From: CAZMRW01 sp964568805
GTDB taxonomy: Bacteria; Pseudomonadota; Gammaproteobacteria; Methylococcales; Methylomonadaceae
Assembly: GCA_964568805.1 (NCBI GenBank)
Contig: CAZMRW010000019.1
Span: 1 to 54,212, forward strand
Direction of reading: 5' to 3'
DNA: 54,212 nt
Each line of letters opens with the position of its first letter. The stretch's first letter is position 1. The notes beneath the pieces are model-generated. The model saw only the letters and a program-made list of their open reading frames with translations, ran no database searches and was not told the origin of the DNA. Of this stretch, positions 42,371 through 51,043 are shown piece after piece. Position numbers and translations under genes: made by a program.

Positions 42371-44308
42371 ATGACAATTATCGCCTCTTCGCTATTACAA
42401 AAGCATCACGCCGCTGCCTTCACGAAAGTTATTGTGATCAGTTTCATCTCACTGATAATCGTAGGTTGCGCCACCCCGGTAGGTATTGATCCGGTAGACA
42501 TTCAGACCGGCTATCAATTGAATACTCAGAGCGCGCTGTCGGCAGGGCAACCGTCGGAAGCTACAAAAATGGTACTGAGGCGCAATGGTCTCATGGACCG
42601 CTTCGAAACCGAACCGGAGAAAGTACTCTCGGAACTACACGCCGAACTCAAACCGGCGGCTGATGAGGACAAACTGTTCGCTCTGGCGGAGTTGTCATTG
42701 CTGCATGCCCAAAAAAACGACGAGCATGCCTACTTCCTGGCGGCGGCGGTTTATGCCTGGTCGCTGTTGTTTCCAGGCGATGGTCTCGGCGTTCAACTAA
42801 CTTCCTCGGACCCGCGCTTCCGCCTGGCTTACGATCTTTACAACCAAGGGCTTGCGCAAGGTTTAGCTAATTCGGAAGACAGCGACGAAGATGAGGTTGA
42901 AGTTCAGCTGAAACCCGGCACCTATCAATTGCCATTCGGATCGCTGGAATTAAGCTTTGACGAAAGTGGACTGTCCTGGGGCGGCTACCAACTAGAGCAC
43001 TTTATCTCGACTGCTTTCCTGGATGTTCGAGGGTTCAGAAACCGCTATCGTACTCCGGGTCTTGGCTCCACGCTGGCGGCCAGTATTTCCAGTGGACCGA
43101 CATCACATAAAGTGGTCGGCTGGGAGCGATTAGGGCCCCGCACCAAAGTGCCGGTTACCGCAATAGCGCGCTTACAGCATGCACGTTCCAGTTTGGCGGG
43201 CGGGCAAATCAAAGGGCAGCTCGAGTTGTATGCTAATGATCAGGCCACGACCCTTAGCGTCGAAGGTCAACTGCAGCCACTTGAGATCGACCCCACCGCA
43301 GCGTATGCTTATCGACTCAACGGTAACCCCATGTATTCCATGGAGATTCTTAATTTTCTAAAGGGCGGTCTGTTTAGCGGCGCTATCCCGAAAGATCGCG
43401 CCAACGATGGGCTGTTCACGCTGTATCCCTATCGCAAAGGCAAAATTCCCTTGGTTCTGGTGCACGGAACGGCCTCCAGCCCGCTGCGCTGGGGTGAAAT
43501 GGTCAATGAGCTTGAAGGCGATCCCAGAATCCGCGAAAACTATCAGGTCTGGGTGTTCACCTATGATTCGGCGAATCCCGTTCCATATTCAGCCGGCGTT
43601 CTGAGGAACGCATTGGAAAATGCGCTGAATGAATTCGATCCCGATCACAAAGATCCGGCCTTGCAACAGATGATAGTCATAGGCCATAGCCAGGGTGGCT
43701 TGCTGACCAAGTTGACGGCAATCGATACCGGAAACCGCTTTTGGGATCTGGTTAGCGACAAACCGTTCGATCAAATAAAGGTAACTCCCGATGTAAAGGC
43801 GCTGCTAAAACGTACCATGTTTTTCGAACCCTTACCGTTCGTAAAACGGGTCGTATTTATTGCGACGCCACAACATGGCGCAATGGCGGCGGCCTCTGAG
43901 TGGGTGACAGGACTGGTTGCCAAGCTTGTCACCCTACCTCAGACGATGCTGCGCGGGCTTGCACAAGCAGCCGCAGCCAGCGGCGACGAGAAATTGTTGG
44001 CGAAATTGCGCAGGCCGCCGACAGCCGCTGACAACATGAACCCCAACAACCCAGGCTTGCAGACACTGGCATCTATACCTGTTGCATCGCATATTCCGGC
44101 TCACTCGATCATAGCCGTGGACGGTGACGGCCCGAAGGAAGAAGGAGATGATGGCGTGGTGGCATATCAAAGCGCCCATATTGATGAGGCTATTTCGGAA
44201 AAAGTGGTTAACTGGAACCATTCTTGCCAGGATCAACCCGAGGTTATTGAGGAAGTTCGGCGTATTCTGCTTGAACACTCAAATGCACTAGGCGAGTCAA
44301 ATACATAA
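42371..44308 (+). CDS. Lipase-like alpha/beta hydrolase lipoprotein
   Basis: A lipoprotein signal ends at LIIVGCATP (Cys ~33 from the ATG at 42371). About 320 residues of unknown helical and beta sequence follow. Then comes an alpha/beta hydrolase: PLVLVHGTASSPLRWGEM (oxyanion His-Gly), MIVIGHSQGGLLTKL (nucleophile Ser in GHSQGG) and a C-terminal His in DEAISEKVVNWNHSCQDQPE as the likely catalytic His region. Such proteins act at the outer membrane or in the periplasm on lipids or esters; the substrate is unknown. The ATG has a poor ribosome-binding site; an upstream in-frame TTG (42359) is possible. A C-terminal relic of a second copy lies at 38911-39132. Confidence 0.88.
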   Translation: MTIIASSLLQKHHAAAFTKVIVISFISLIIVGCATPVGIDPVDIQTGYQLNTQSALSAGQPSEATKMVLRRNGLMDRFETEPEKVLSELHAELKPAADEDKLFALAELSLLHAQKNDEHAYFLAAAVYAWSLLFPGDGLGVQLTSSDPRFRLAYDLYNQGLAQGLANSEDSDEDEVEVQLKPGTYQLPFGSLELSFDESGLSWGGYQLEHFISTAFLDVRGFRNRYRTPGLGSTLAASISSGPTSHKVVGWERLGPRTKVPVTAIARLQHARSSLAGGQIKGQLELYANDQATTLSVEGQLQPLEIDPTAAYAYRLNGNPMYSMEILNFLKGGLFSGAIPKDRANDGLFTLYPYRKGKIPLVLVHGTASSPLRWGEMVNELEGDPRIRENYQVWVFTYDSANPVPYSAGVLRNALENALNEFDPDHKDPALQQMIVIGHSQGGLLTKLTAIDTGNRFWDLVSDKPFDQIKVTPDVKALLKRTMFFEPLPFVKRVVFIATPQHGAMAAASEWVTGLVAKLVTLPQTMLRGLAQAAAASGDEKLLAKLRRPPTAADNMNPNNPGLQTLASIPVASHIPAHSIIAVDGDGPKEEGDDGVVAYQSAHIDEAISEKVVNWNHSCQDQPEVIEEVRRILLEHSNALGESNT

Positions 44309-44506
44309 GCCTTGACCGAGATTCATCATCTCAATGCCGCCGAAGATAGGCTTCGGATGCCCGCTTGAACGTTAGAAGAACAGCGAATACCCAAGTCGAT
44401 CATTCAACTGTCGAGGGTGCGCTGATCGAGAAACTAGCTGATATCCTCGAAGCAGATGATCTTTTGGGAAGTGATTTTCGAGAATGAAGCAGCAACTGCA
44501 ACTGAA

Positions 44507-45223
44507 CTAATCGAGAAATCGTACTTTCCCGGTATTCAGCTCATAGACCGCCCCGACCAAGGTTACTCGTTTCTCCCGCAGTGCCCTCTTCGCTTCCGGA
44601 AAAGCCATCAGTTGCTGCATGGACCAGCGCACATTAGCCTCCACGGCGGCATGCAGCAGCGACTTGCGATCGAGTTTCAGATCAAGCTCCGATAGGCCGG
44701 GCCTGATTAATCCCAGCAACGCTTCGATATGTTCGAGTTCCCTGGACTTACCGAGCATTTCTTCGACAGTGGCGGTCACTGCCCCGCAATTTTCATGGCC
44801 CATGACCACGACCAGCGGCGTATGAAGATGAGCCACGCCGTACTGCAAAGTGCCGATGACGTCTTCCGCGATGATATTGCCGGCAAGCCTGATCGTAAAG
44901 ATATCACCAAAGCCGACGTCGAAAATCATCTCGGGCGGCACGCGCGAATCGCTGCACCCGATAACCGTGGCGAATGGTTTCTGTTCTTGCACCAGTTGAT
45001 GGCGCCAGGAAGCATTTTCGTGCGTATGGATAGACTGATCGTCCATGAAGCGCCGGTTACCGGTTTTCAAGCGGAGCAACCCTTCGGATGCATTGCGTGG
45101 ATAAGGCTCCAGGCCAATGGCGCCGGAGCGGGGCGTTTTAGTTACGCAGGCCGGGACCATGCCCAAACCGAGACAGCTAGCACCGATTAGCCATTCCCTG
45201 CGGGTTATTCCGTCTTTTTTCAT
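44507..45223 (-). CDS. Beta-class carbonic anhydrase with Tat-type signal
   Basis: Interconverts CO2 and bicarbonate. Zinc ligands and catalytic dyad are plain: Cys90, Asp92, Arg94 in VIGCSDSRVPP, then His143 and Cys146 in MGHENCGAV. The N terminus ITRREWLIGASCLGLGMVPAC has a twin-arginine motif and a hydrophobic stretch, so the enzyme is predicted to be exported folded through Tat, perhaps as a lipoprotein (Cys26). A periplasmic beta-carbonic anhydrase would help CO2 or bicarbonate exchange at the envelope. The gene is followed on the same strand only by non-coding sequence and lies 44 bp downstream of the DUF2252 gene. Confidence 0.94.
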   Translation of the reverse strand: MKKDGITRREWLIGASCLGLGMVPACVTKTPRSGAIGLEPYPRNASEGLLRLKTGNRRFMDDQSIHTHENASWRHQLVQEQKPFATVIGCSDSRVPPEMIFDVGFGDIFTIRLAGNIIAEDVIGTLQYGVAHLHTPLVVVMGHENCGAVTATVEEMLGKSRELEHIEALLGLIRPGLSELDLKLDRKSLLHAAVEANVRWSMQQLMAFPEAKRALREKRVTLVGAVYELNTGKVRFLD

Positions 45224-45267
45224 GCGGGCCTATACCATCCTGAGTTATACATGATTGCGTTAGTTGA

Positions 45268-46716
45268 TCACTCATTTTCCTCAATGATAGCCTTCACACG
45301 CCCGGCGTTGACTGCCTCGACCAGGGCCGTATGATCGCGCTCGGTCTGGTCTGCATAGGCCAAAGCGAATGCGCCGATCGCCTGGTCGAAGTTGTCCGAT
45401 TTCCCCAAATAGCCGCTGATCGTCGCCGCATCTCCCGACCGGGCATGGGCGCGGGCCAAGGTCCAGCCGCATAATTCGGCATAAAGGTGATATTGCTGGA
45501 GTGTACCGCCTTCGATCGGGGCGGACATTTTCATATCGCGCAACTGGCGCACGAAGAAATCGCGGCCGGTATCAGGCACCCGCGCCCAACCCAAAAAAAT
45601 GTCGCTGGAGGATTGTATCAGCCGTTGCCCCATCACCACGCGCTGCGCGTGATTGTCATAGCGGTTTTTGCCGGCATAGGGCTCCAACACCGAGGGGCAG
45701 GCTTCCTTGAACTGAAGCAACAAAGGATGGTTCTCCGCGGAGAAAAACAGCGCGGCGAAACAGCGCGTGCCGACACTGCCGATGCCGACTACTTTCACCG
45801 CAAAGTCTTCCAGGCGGTAGCGGTCGAACAGCACCCGGCGCTCGTCGGAGAGCGTCAGCCGATAGGCTTTAAGCCCTTCGCGAACCCGCTGCTCATACTC
45901 GTCGCCTTGTACATGGAAGAGTATGGGTGGCTGATCGAGCAACCGATGGCGACCACCTACCGTAGCGGCAATTTTGGGCGCAAGCTGTTCGCCGACGCGC
46001 TGCTGCGCTTTTTCGATTACCCTCTCGCGAAATCTTCTGATTTTTTCATCGGGCGCCAACTCAAGCAGGGTGTCGGCATCCAGGCGGTCGTACCAGATTT
46101 CCAAAGGATTCATCTTCGAATACTCCCGCAATTTCTCCCGGTACGCCCGAACACATTCGACGGCTACGGCTTGGGCGTCTTCGTCACTGTGACTTCCATC
46201 GCGGGCGGCGACCACGAAACTGGCCGCCAGGCGTTTGATATCCCATTCCCAAGGCGCGGGAAGCGTTTCGTCGAAATCGTTGATGTCGAATATCAGATTG
46301 CGTTCGGGGGTCGCAAAAAGACCAAAATTCATCAGATGGCAGTCGCCGCAGGCCTGTACCCGAAGACCGCTATTTGGCGTGGACGCAAGGTCGTAGGCCA
46401 TCAGTCCCGCGGAACCCCGCAGGAAGGTGAAGGGACTGCGCAGCATACGTCCGTAGCGGATCGGCACCAGTTCAGGCAGGCGATCCTTATTGGACTCTTC
46501 CAGGATGTCAACCGGGTCGCGGCGTTTAGCCGGCGCATTCCAACCGGCATGGCTTGAGCGCGGCACTTTTTCGCGCAACGCCTTTCCGGCCGCAAGAGAT
46601 TCCGCTCGTGAACGGAAGACTATTGGTTGAACGTCTTTGTTCGCTGCGGCGGATTCCGTTTTTTGGGTTTTTTTCTTGGCGGGATTTTTTTTATTCGTGT
46701 TCTTTTCAGTCGCCAT
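45268..46716 (-). CDS. DUF2252 family protein
   Basis: A full-length DUF2252 protein (482 aa), distantly kinase-like by fold in some analyses, activity not established. Family blocks seen are VPIRYGRMLRSPFTFLRGSAGLMAYDLA, CGDCHLMNFGLFATPERNLIFDINDFDE and a later VVGIGSVGTRCFAALF. The first ~35 residues are Lys/Asn/Thr-rich (NTNKKNPAKKKTQKTES), which is not usual for the domain. It lies 44 bp upstream of the carbonic anhydrase gene and 65 bp downstream of the SYLF gene, on the same strand. Confidence 0.92.
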   Translation of the reverse strand: MATEKNTNKKNPAKKKTQKTESAAANKDVQPIVFRSRAESLAAGKALREKVPRSSHAGWNAPAKRRDPVDILEESNKDRLPELVPIRYGRMLRSPFTFLRGSAGLMAYDLASTPNSGLRVQACGDCHLMNFGLFATPERNLIFDINDFDETLPAPWEWDIKRLAASFVVAARDGSHSDEDAQAVAVECVRAYREKLREYSKMNPLEIWYDRLDADTLLELAPDEKIRRFRERVIEKAQQRVGEQLAPKIAATVGGRHRLLDQPPILFHVQGDEYEQRVREGLKAYRLTLSDERRVLFDRYRLEDFAVKVVGIGSVGTRCFAALFFSAENHPLLLQFKEACPSVLEPYAGKNRYDNHAQRVVMGQRLIQSSSDIFLGWARVPDTGRDFFVRQLRDMKMSAPIEGGTLQQYHLYAELCGWTLARAHARSGDAATISGYLGKSDNFDQAIGAFALAYADQTERDHTALVEAVNAGRVKAIIEENE

Positions 46717-46781
46717 AAATCTGCCTTGTCGAGAATGAAATTAGGTTAGCCCGTTTAAGGATTTTGATCCAAACTCGGGTC

Positions 46782-47345
46782 CTAATCCGGATAAATGCGA
46801 GTAATCTTTGAACCTTGCAAGCCCACACCCGCCATCAAACCTCTTTGGTCGAAAATGAATGCATAGACATTGTCTTTAGCAGTCGTGGTGGTCAAAGACC
46901 TGGCTACACCGGCATCGACGACGACTATGCTTGGGCCGACGCCGATTTCCCAACCGCCGCTTCGATCAAGATAACTTAGGGCCGCATCGTTCATAAAGAA
47001 CAATACGTATCCAAACGACTGTATTCCAGCTTGAAGACCATACGATGCCGATACGCTGTTGTAATAGCCGGCAGTTCTGCCTCGTTTACGCAACGCACCA
47101 CCTCTTCCGTATTGTCCACCGAACAGAAAGCCGGCTTTGACGATTCTAGGAAACACCAGGATGCCTTTCGCCTTCCTTGCGAGGTTTCTGGCGGCTGGCG
47201 TGCTTGCATAAAGCTCACTTAGCGCGACATCGACCTCACTATCAATCTGCGCTCCAGATGACGACAACTGACTTCCGGTAGACGCGCAGCCTACCACAGT
47301 GAACAGTGTTACGAGTATGATAAAGGACCATTTTATTTTTAACAT
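46782..47345 (-). CDS. SYLF-domain (Ysc84-like) lipoprotein
   Basis: A lipobox at TVVGC (Cys ~20) is followed by a SYLF-type domain: ALSELYASTPAARNLARKAKGILVFPRIVKAGFLFGGQYGRGGALR, broken here into its parts, then SVSASYGLQAGIQSFGYVLFFMND and AGVGLQGSKITRI at the C terminus. SYLF domains bind phospholipid. As a lipoprotein it probably sits at the inner face of the outer membrane. It precedes the DUF2252 and carbonic anhydrase genes on the same strand; the 349 bp upstream hold the MITE at 47499. Confidence 0.92.
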   Translation of the reverse strand: MLKIKWSFIILVTLFTVVGCASTGSQLSSSGAQIDSEVDVALSELYASTPAARNLARKAKGILVFPRIVKAGFLFGGQYGRGGALRKRGRTAGYYNSVSASYGLQAGIQSFGYVLFFMNDAALSYLDRSGGWEIGVGPSIVVVDAGVARSLTTTTAKDNVYAFIFDQRGLMAGVGLQGSKITRIYPD

Positions 47346-47498
47346 GTGTAATTACCTACCAGTATTGATTGATTATTAATTGGGGATATCGGGTTCAACG
47401 ATTTCTGCCAATAACATTTGAATTTTCAGGCCGCTGCACCGTTTCTCCACCGGCTTAAAGATTTTCATTTCTAGTCTTTGCCTACAACTGGCTCTTAT

Positions 47499-47619
47499 GG
47501 GAACCTCTAAAAATTGCACTTCGACAAGCTCAGTGCGAACGGTAGCCTCATAAAATCAGTAGCTTATCCGTTCGTGCTGAGCCTGCCGAAGCATGAACGG
47601 ATAGTTTTTAGAGGTTCCC
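47499..47619. mobile_element. MITE-like element with 15-bp terminal inverted repeats
   Basis: GGGAACCTCTAAAAA (47499-47513) is the exact inverse of TTTTTAGAGGTTCCC (47605-47619). TTAT flanks both ends (47495-47498 and 47620-47623) as a possible target duplication. Inside, TTCGACAAGCTCAGTGCGAA and CCGTTCGTGCTGAGCCTGCC form a long imperfect hairpin. There is no coding capacity. The internal hairpin is a common dispersed repeat in proteobacteria. Confidence 0.82.
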
Positions 47620-47694
47620 TTATGTAATAAGTATGCGTCTTTCTGGCAGTTTGGTTGGAAAAATCTTGACTGAAAAATAATCAATCCGCAGTGG

Positions 47695-48492
47695 TCAGAA
47701 AGGCCTTAAAGTATAAGGAGTCGGGTCGCTGACAATCTCTCCAGGTTTTTTGTTGGCAATCTGGACAAACTGCTTGGCCCAGCGCTCCAGAATGCCCTTG
47801 GCCGGGCCGTACCAGGTCAAACGGGTCAAATCGAGCGGCCCGGCATCCTGCATGTCACGGTCCGCAAAGGTGGCCACGACTTCAGTGGTCTGAAGATCGC
47901 GCAAACGGCCTTCGAAAGCCGCTCTCCGCTTATTGACCACGCCCGCGGCCGTACCCCCGCCCGGCGTCAGCCAACCGGCTGCATGCAAAGCCGGTTGCGA
48001 GGGTTCGATCTCAATCAATGCCAGCTCAAGACGTAAAGCCGGCTGTTGATGCTGTCCTACATGTTCGATGACCTGAAACCGATGGTTAGGGTCCTCCTTA
48101 AATTCTTTTACCACTTGATCGTAAAAATAAAGGCTGAGCTCTTCAATATCTTTCTGGATTCCACCCAACAAGTTTGCCGAGCTCAGTTGATGAAGCCAAT
48201 CCATTTCAAGCATGTATTGGGTATTGACTGGCGCTACGACCAACTCTTTATAGTGGCTGGCGTCAAAGCCGGGCTTCACCCAGACCTTCTGAAACGGTAA
48301 ATCAGCCCGTTTGAATTGAGCTTCCGGATGCTCAATAAAACCGGCATCGGGAGCTGGCTCGACCACCATGGATTTGAGTTTGTTCGTTTCCGTCCGGACT
48401 GACGAGCACCCGACTAACAGCAAGGCACAAAGACAAAACAATATCTCCTTTGCCAACAGAAGTTCGATTTTTAATTTTCGATTCGGTTTCAT
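47695..48492 (-). CDS. DUF3313 family lipoprotein
   Basis: A signal peptide with lipobox LLLVGC (Cys ~29) precedes a DUF3313 body (265 aa). Recognisable stretches are FQKVWVKPGFDASHYKELVVAPVNTQYM, LALIEIEPSQPALHAAGWLTPGGGTAAG and VATFADRDMQDAGPLDLTRLTWYG. The family's role is unknown; it is an envelope lipoprotein. It is driven from the left box of a divergent pair (48789-48744) shared with the OmpA-family gene, with a leader of ~245 nt. Confidence 0.9.
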   Translation of the reverse strand: MKPNRKLKIELLLAKEILFCLCALLLVGCSSVRTETNKLKSMVVEPAPDAGFIEHPEAQFKRADLPFQKVWVKPGFDASHYKELVVAPVNTQYMLEMDWLHQLSSANLLGGIQKDIEELSLYFYDQVVKEFKEDPNHRFQVIEHVGQHQQPALRLELALIEIEPSQPALHAAGWLTPGGGTAAGVVNKRRAAFEGRLRDLQTTEVVATFADRDMQDAGPLDLTRLTWYGPAKGILERWAKQFVQIANKKPGEIVSDPTPYTLRPF

Positions 48493-48522
48493 ATGATTTC
48501 CAATAAGATCAGATTTTTGCTC

Positions 48523-48660
48523 GTTTTTTTAGCGCAGTTTCATTTTATTTAGGAAAGATCCGATAAAACGACCCATTTCATTTCCGCCAGAAATTTCTTT
48601 CGTCGCATTTAGCGATTTTTTGCAGCCGTAGTCAAGGGCGGCAAAACGAGTCTGGGTCGA
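48523..48660. repeat. Intergenic block similar to 28392-28550
   Basis: The core (48585-48625: CCGCCAGAAATTTCTTTCG, TTTTTTGCAG) lines up with 28462-28503 (CCGACAGAAATTTCTCTCG, TTTTCGCAG) without gaps. Weaker similarity extends on both sides. Each copy lies beside a divergent pair of box promoters. Whether it is a decayed gene, a small RNA or a repeat cannot be told from this window. Confidence 0.5.
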
Positions 48661-48743
48661 TGAGCGCATAATTCAATCGGCTAATTGTTTAACTAAGCAG
48701 CTGAACCGGCTCACAGAATTTTAATCCTCCAGTTCAGGTGATC

Positions 48744-48789
48744 ACTATATTCCAGCGCACGAAGATCGCACCATTGGACCTTAGTCCAA
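48744..48789 (-). promoter_or_regulatory. Box-type promoter driving the DUF3313 gene
   Basis: TTGGACCTTAGTCCAA at 48774-48789. On the minus strand GGAATATAGT begins 20 nt away, with TATAGT at 48749-48744 (24 nt from the palindrome). No -35 hexamer is seen. Confidence 0.8.
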
Positions 48790-48991
48790 TGTCCATCGCA
48801 TTAATCAACCATTTTTGTATCCAACAATACGAACAGGATAATGAATCACCCTTCTCTGGCTTTGATGACTGTCAAGGTCGGCCGTTGGCAGGTGCACGCG
48901 CTCCGTGCAGCCGCCAGGCACGTCAGACTCCGCATAGTTGATAGCAAATGAGCGAGCCGATCCATACCAGTATTCATTTACACCCCGGGCA

Positions 48992-49037
48992 TTGGACTAA
49001 AGTCCAATGGTGCGATCTGCTTGTATTGGAATATAGT
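48992..49037 (+). promoter_or_regulatory. Box-type promoter driving the OmpA-family gene
   Basis: TTGGACTAAAGTCCAA at 48992-49007, then GGAATATAGT 20 nt later; TATAGT is at 49032-49037, 24 nt from the palindrome. The leader to the OmpA-family gene would be ~210 nt. Confidence 0.8.
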
Positions 49038-49253
49038 TGCTCTATGGAAAACTGGCCAACGCCACCAGCCATGCTATAATTAAGCGATTAAATTCTCCGG
49101 ACAGCCTATTTTAAGCAAGCTGAACTCACTCCGTTTGCCCTAACTATACCTACTTGAAAAACGCCAAACTCGCCAAGAGAAATTTCAAGCGGAAATGGAA
49201 CAGGGCCATATAATCAGTTCATCACTAAGCATTTCAACTAAAGCGAGGATATT

Positions 49254-50300
49254 ATGCAAAAAAAACACTATCTGGCTGTTGCCGCGCTATCAGCAATAAG
49301 CTTTTTGTCTGTGACTCAAGCCGACGAGTATCAAGATGATCGATGGTATATCGCGCCGTTCGGAACCTTTATCAAGTCTGGCGGCGACAGAAATGCTAAA
49401 GACGATTGGGGCGGCGGTCTGGGTATCGGCAAAATGCTGGACGAACACTTCAATGTCGAATTAAAAGGCTTTTACCAACGATTTAACGGCAATACCGGTG
49501 GTAGTTGGGATATGACCGGCGGTACCGCGGATGTGCAGTACTATATTTTCCGCGACACCTTCTCGCCCTATACCGTGGTTGGCGTCGGTGCGATGAATAC
49601 CAGTCATGGCGGTGACAGCGGTACCGGTTTCATCGGTGAAGCAGGTGTTGGTTTTACCTATGAAGTGATGGATAATTTTCTTGTTCGTAGCGATGTCCGC
49701 TACCGTTACAACAACAATTTTAATGCTCATTTGCAGCCCGGTACGGATGAGTTTCATGACATGACCGTTAATGTCGGTTTTGTCATTCCATTTGGCGAAA
49801 AACCAGCCCCTGCAGTTGCCAAGGTTGAGCCGCCAGCGCCGGCTCCGGTTGTGGCCGATTGTTCGACTCTGGATGATGACAACGACGGCGTCAACAATTG
49901 TGATGACAGATGCCCCGGTTCATTGAGTGGCGTGCAAGTTTCCAAATACGGTTGTTGGATCGTTGATGTAAAGTTCGATAACGATAAAGCCATAATCAAA
50001 GAACAGTATTACCCAAATCTTGACAACATAGCTAAAGCAATTAAAGAACATCCTGATGCCAGGATTGAAGTGCAGGGCCATACCAGTAAAACCGGTGGTT
50101 TCCAACACAATATGGATCTGTCCGAACGCCGGGCCAAAGCGGTTAAGGATTACCTGGTTAATGGCTACGATCTGCCTAATATCACCTCTCGCGGCTATGG
50201 TTGGACTCAGCCAATCGATACCAACGATACAGATGAAGGTCGCGCCAATAACCGTCGCGTACAACTGGAAGTTGACGGCAAACCGCAAGCTGCGCCATAA
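49254..50300 (+). CDS. OmpA/OprF-family outer-membrane protein
   Basis: A signal peptide (to about residue 23, SVTQA) leads into an eight-stranded beta-barrel (~25-185; NVELKGFYQRFNG, NFLVRSDVRYRYNNNF). A Pro/Ala hinge and a thrombospondin-3-like Ca2+-binding segment (DDDNDGVNNCDDRCPG) follow. Last is the peptidoglycan-binding OmpA domain with IEVQGHTSKTGGFQHNMDLSERRA and DEGRANNRRVQLEV. 348 aa fits OprF-type porins. GCGAGGA precedes the ATG. A strong terminator ends the transcript at 50364, so the gene is monocistronic and under the box promoter at 48992. Confidence 0.95.
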   Translation: MQKKHYLAVAALSAISFLSVTQADEYQDDRWYIAPFGTFIKSGGDRNAKDDWGGGLGIGKMLDEHFNVELKGFYQRFNGNTGGSWDMTGGTADVQYYIFRDTFSPYTVVGVGAMNTSHGGDSGTGFIGEAGVGFTYEVMDNFLVRSDVRYRYNNNFNAHLQPGTDEFHDMTVNVGFVIPFGEKPAPAVAKVEPPAPAPVVADCSTLDDDNDGVNNCDDRCPGSLSGVQVSKYGCWIVDVKFDNDKAIIKEQYYPNLDNIAKAIKEHPDARIEVQGHTSKTGGFQHNMDLSERRAKAVKDYLVNGYDLPNITSRGYGWTQPIDTNDTDEGRANNRRVQLEVDGKPQAAP

Positions 50301-50332
50301 CGCTTCTTGAGAGCTCGACACGACTGAATGAG

Positions 50333-50364
50333 GCAGGAAAGCCTAGGCTTTCCTGCTTTTTTTT
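50333..50364 (+). terminator. Intrinsic terminator of the OmpA-family gene
   Basis: GCAGGAAAGCC (50333-50343), loop TA, GGCTTTCCTGC (50346-50356), then eight T. A perfect 11-bp stem 33 bp after the stop codon. Confidence 0.95.
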
Positions 50365-50560
50365 ACATCAAGCAGCCGAAAATTGTTTTTGATTAATCAC
50401 CTGTCAATTTGATTTTAAAAACAATAAAGGTGTTTATGCATAAATCAGCTTTTTTCTTCATCATCACAAAAACAACTCAAGGTTGAGCCATCCGGCTTGG
50501 TGAAACAACTCCAAAGCGGCACCTTGCAAGTTCCTGCGCTTCCGTGACGCTTCATCCGGG

Positions 50561-50836
50561 CTACTGGCTTAAGCACTCAGTTTCATAACGTTGCTGTAAA
50601 GCGAATTTGCGTTGTGGTTTACCCTTCAAGTCTGCTATTTGCCTTCTCATCTCCTGACAGTTATTCGATAATTGCTTTTCGGAAGACCGGTAATTTTCGT
50701 CGTACATCCAAGAGGGTCCTTTGGAAGCATCTTTATAAAAAGATGAAGAATCCAAGTTAAGATCAAGCGGTTTTTTTTCAGCTTTGCCAGCGGATGAGAC
50801 CAGGAGAACCAGCAATAATAATGACCAATTTTTCAT
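50561..50836 (-). CDS. Small exported protein, unknown function (91 aa)
   Basis: A clear signal peptide (MKNWSLLLLVLLVSSAGKAE) is followed by a short polar mature part. It contains GPSWMYDENYRSSEKQLSNN and two Cys (NNCQEMRR..., ETECLSQ) that could form a disulfide. The C-terminal half (CQEMRRQIADLKGKPQRKF) is likely helical. No family recognised. It is divergent from the gene at 51044. A weak AACCCGAAGG element upstream could serve as ribosome-binding site. Confidence 0.65.
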   Translation of the reverse strand: MKNWSLLLLVLLVSSAGKAEKKPLDLNLDSSSFYKDASKGPSWMYDENYRSSEKQLSNNCQEMRRQIADLKGKPQRKFALQQRYETECLSQ

Positions 50837-51043
50837 TTATAACCTTCGGGTTGAAATGGAATCGGAAACAGCTTTCAAAATTTATCATTTTTAACGTCAG
50901 CTTTACTAGATAATTTACTAATAAAATTTCGAGACGTGGCTTTTCGATATAGTGAAATTGACAGAACAGCGCATTTAAAAGACACTTTAGTTACTGTAGT
51001 GAATTTATTTCGCATAAGAACAAAAAACTCGAGGACATTACCT

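Noticed and set aside
45487..46557. 356-aa plus-strand open frame opposite the DUF2252 gene
   Set aside because: Antisense shadow; the minus frame carries all family motifs.
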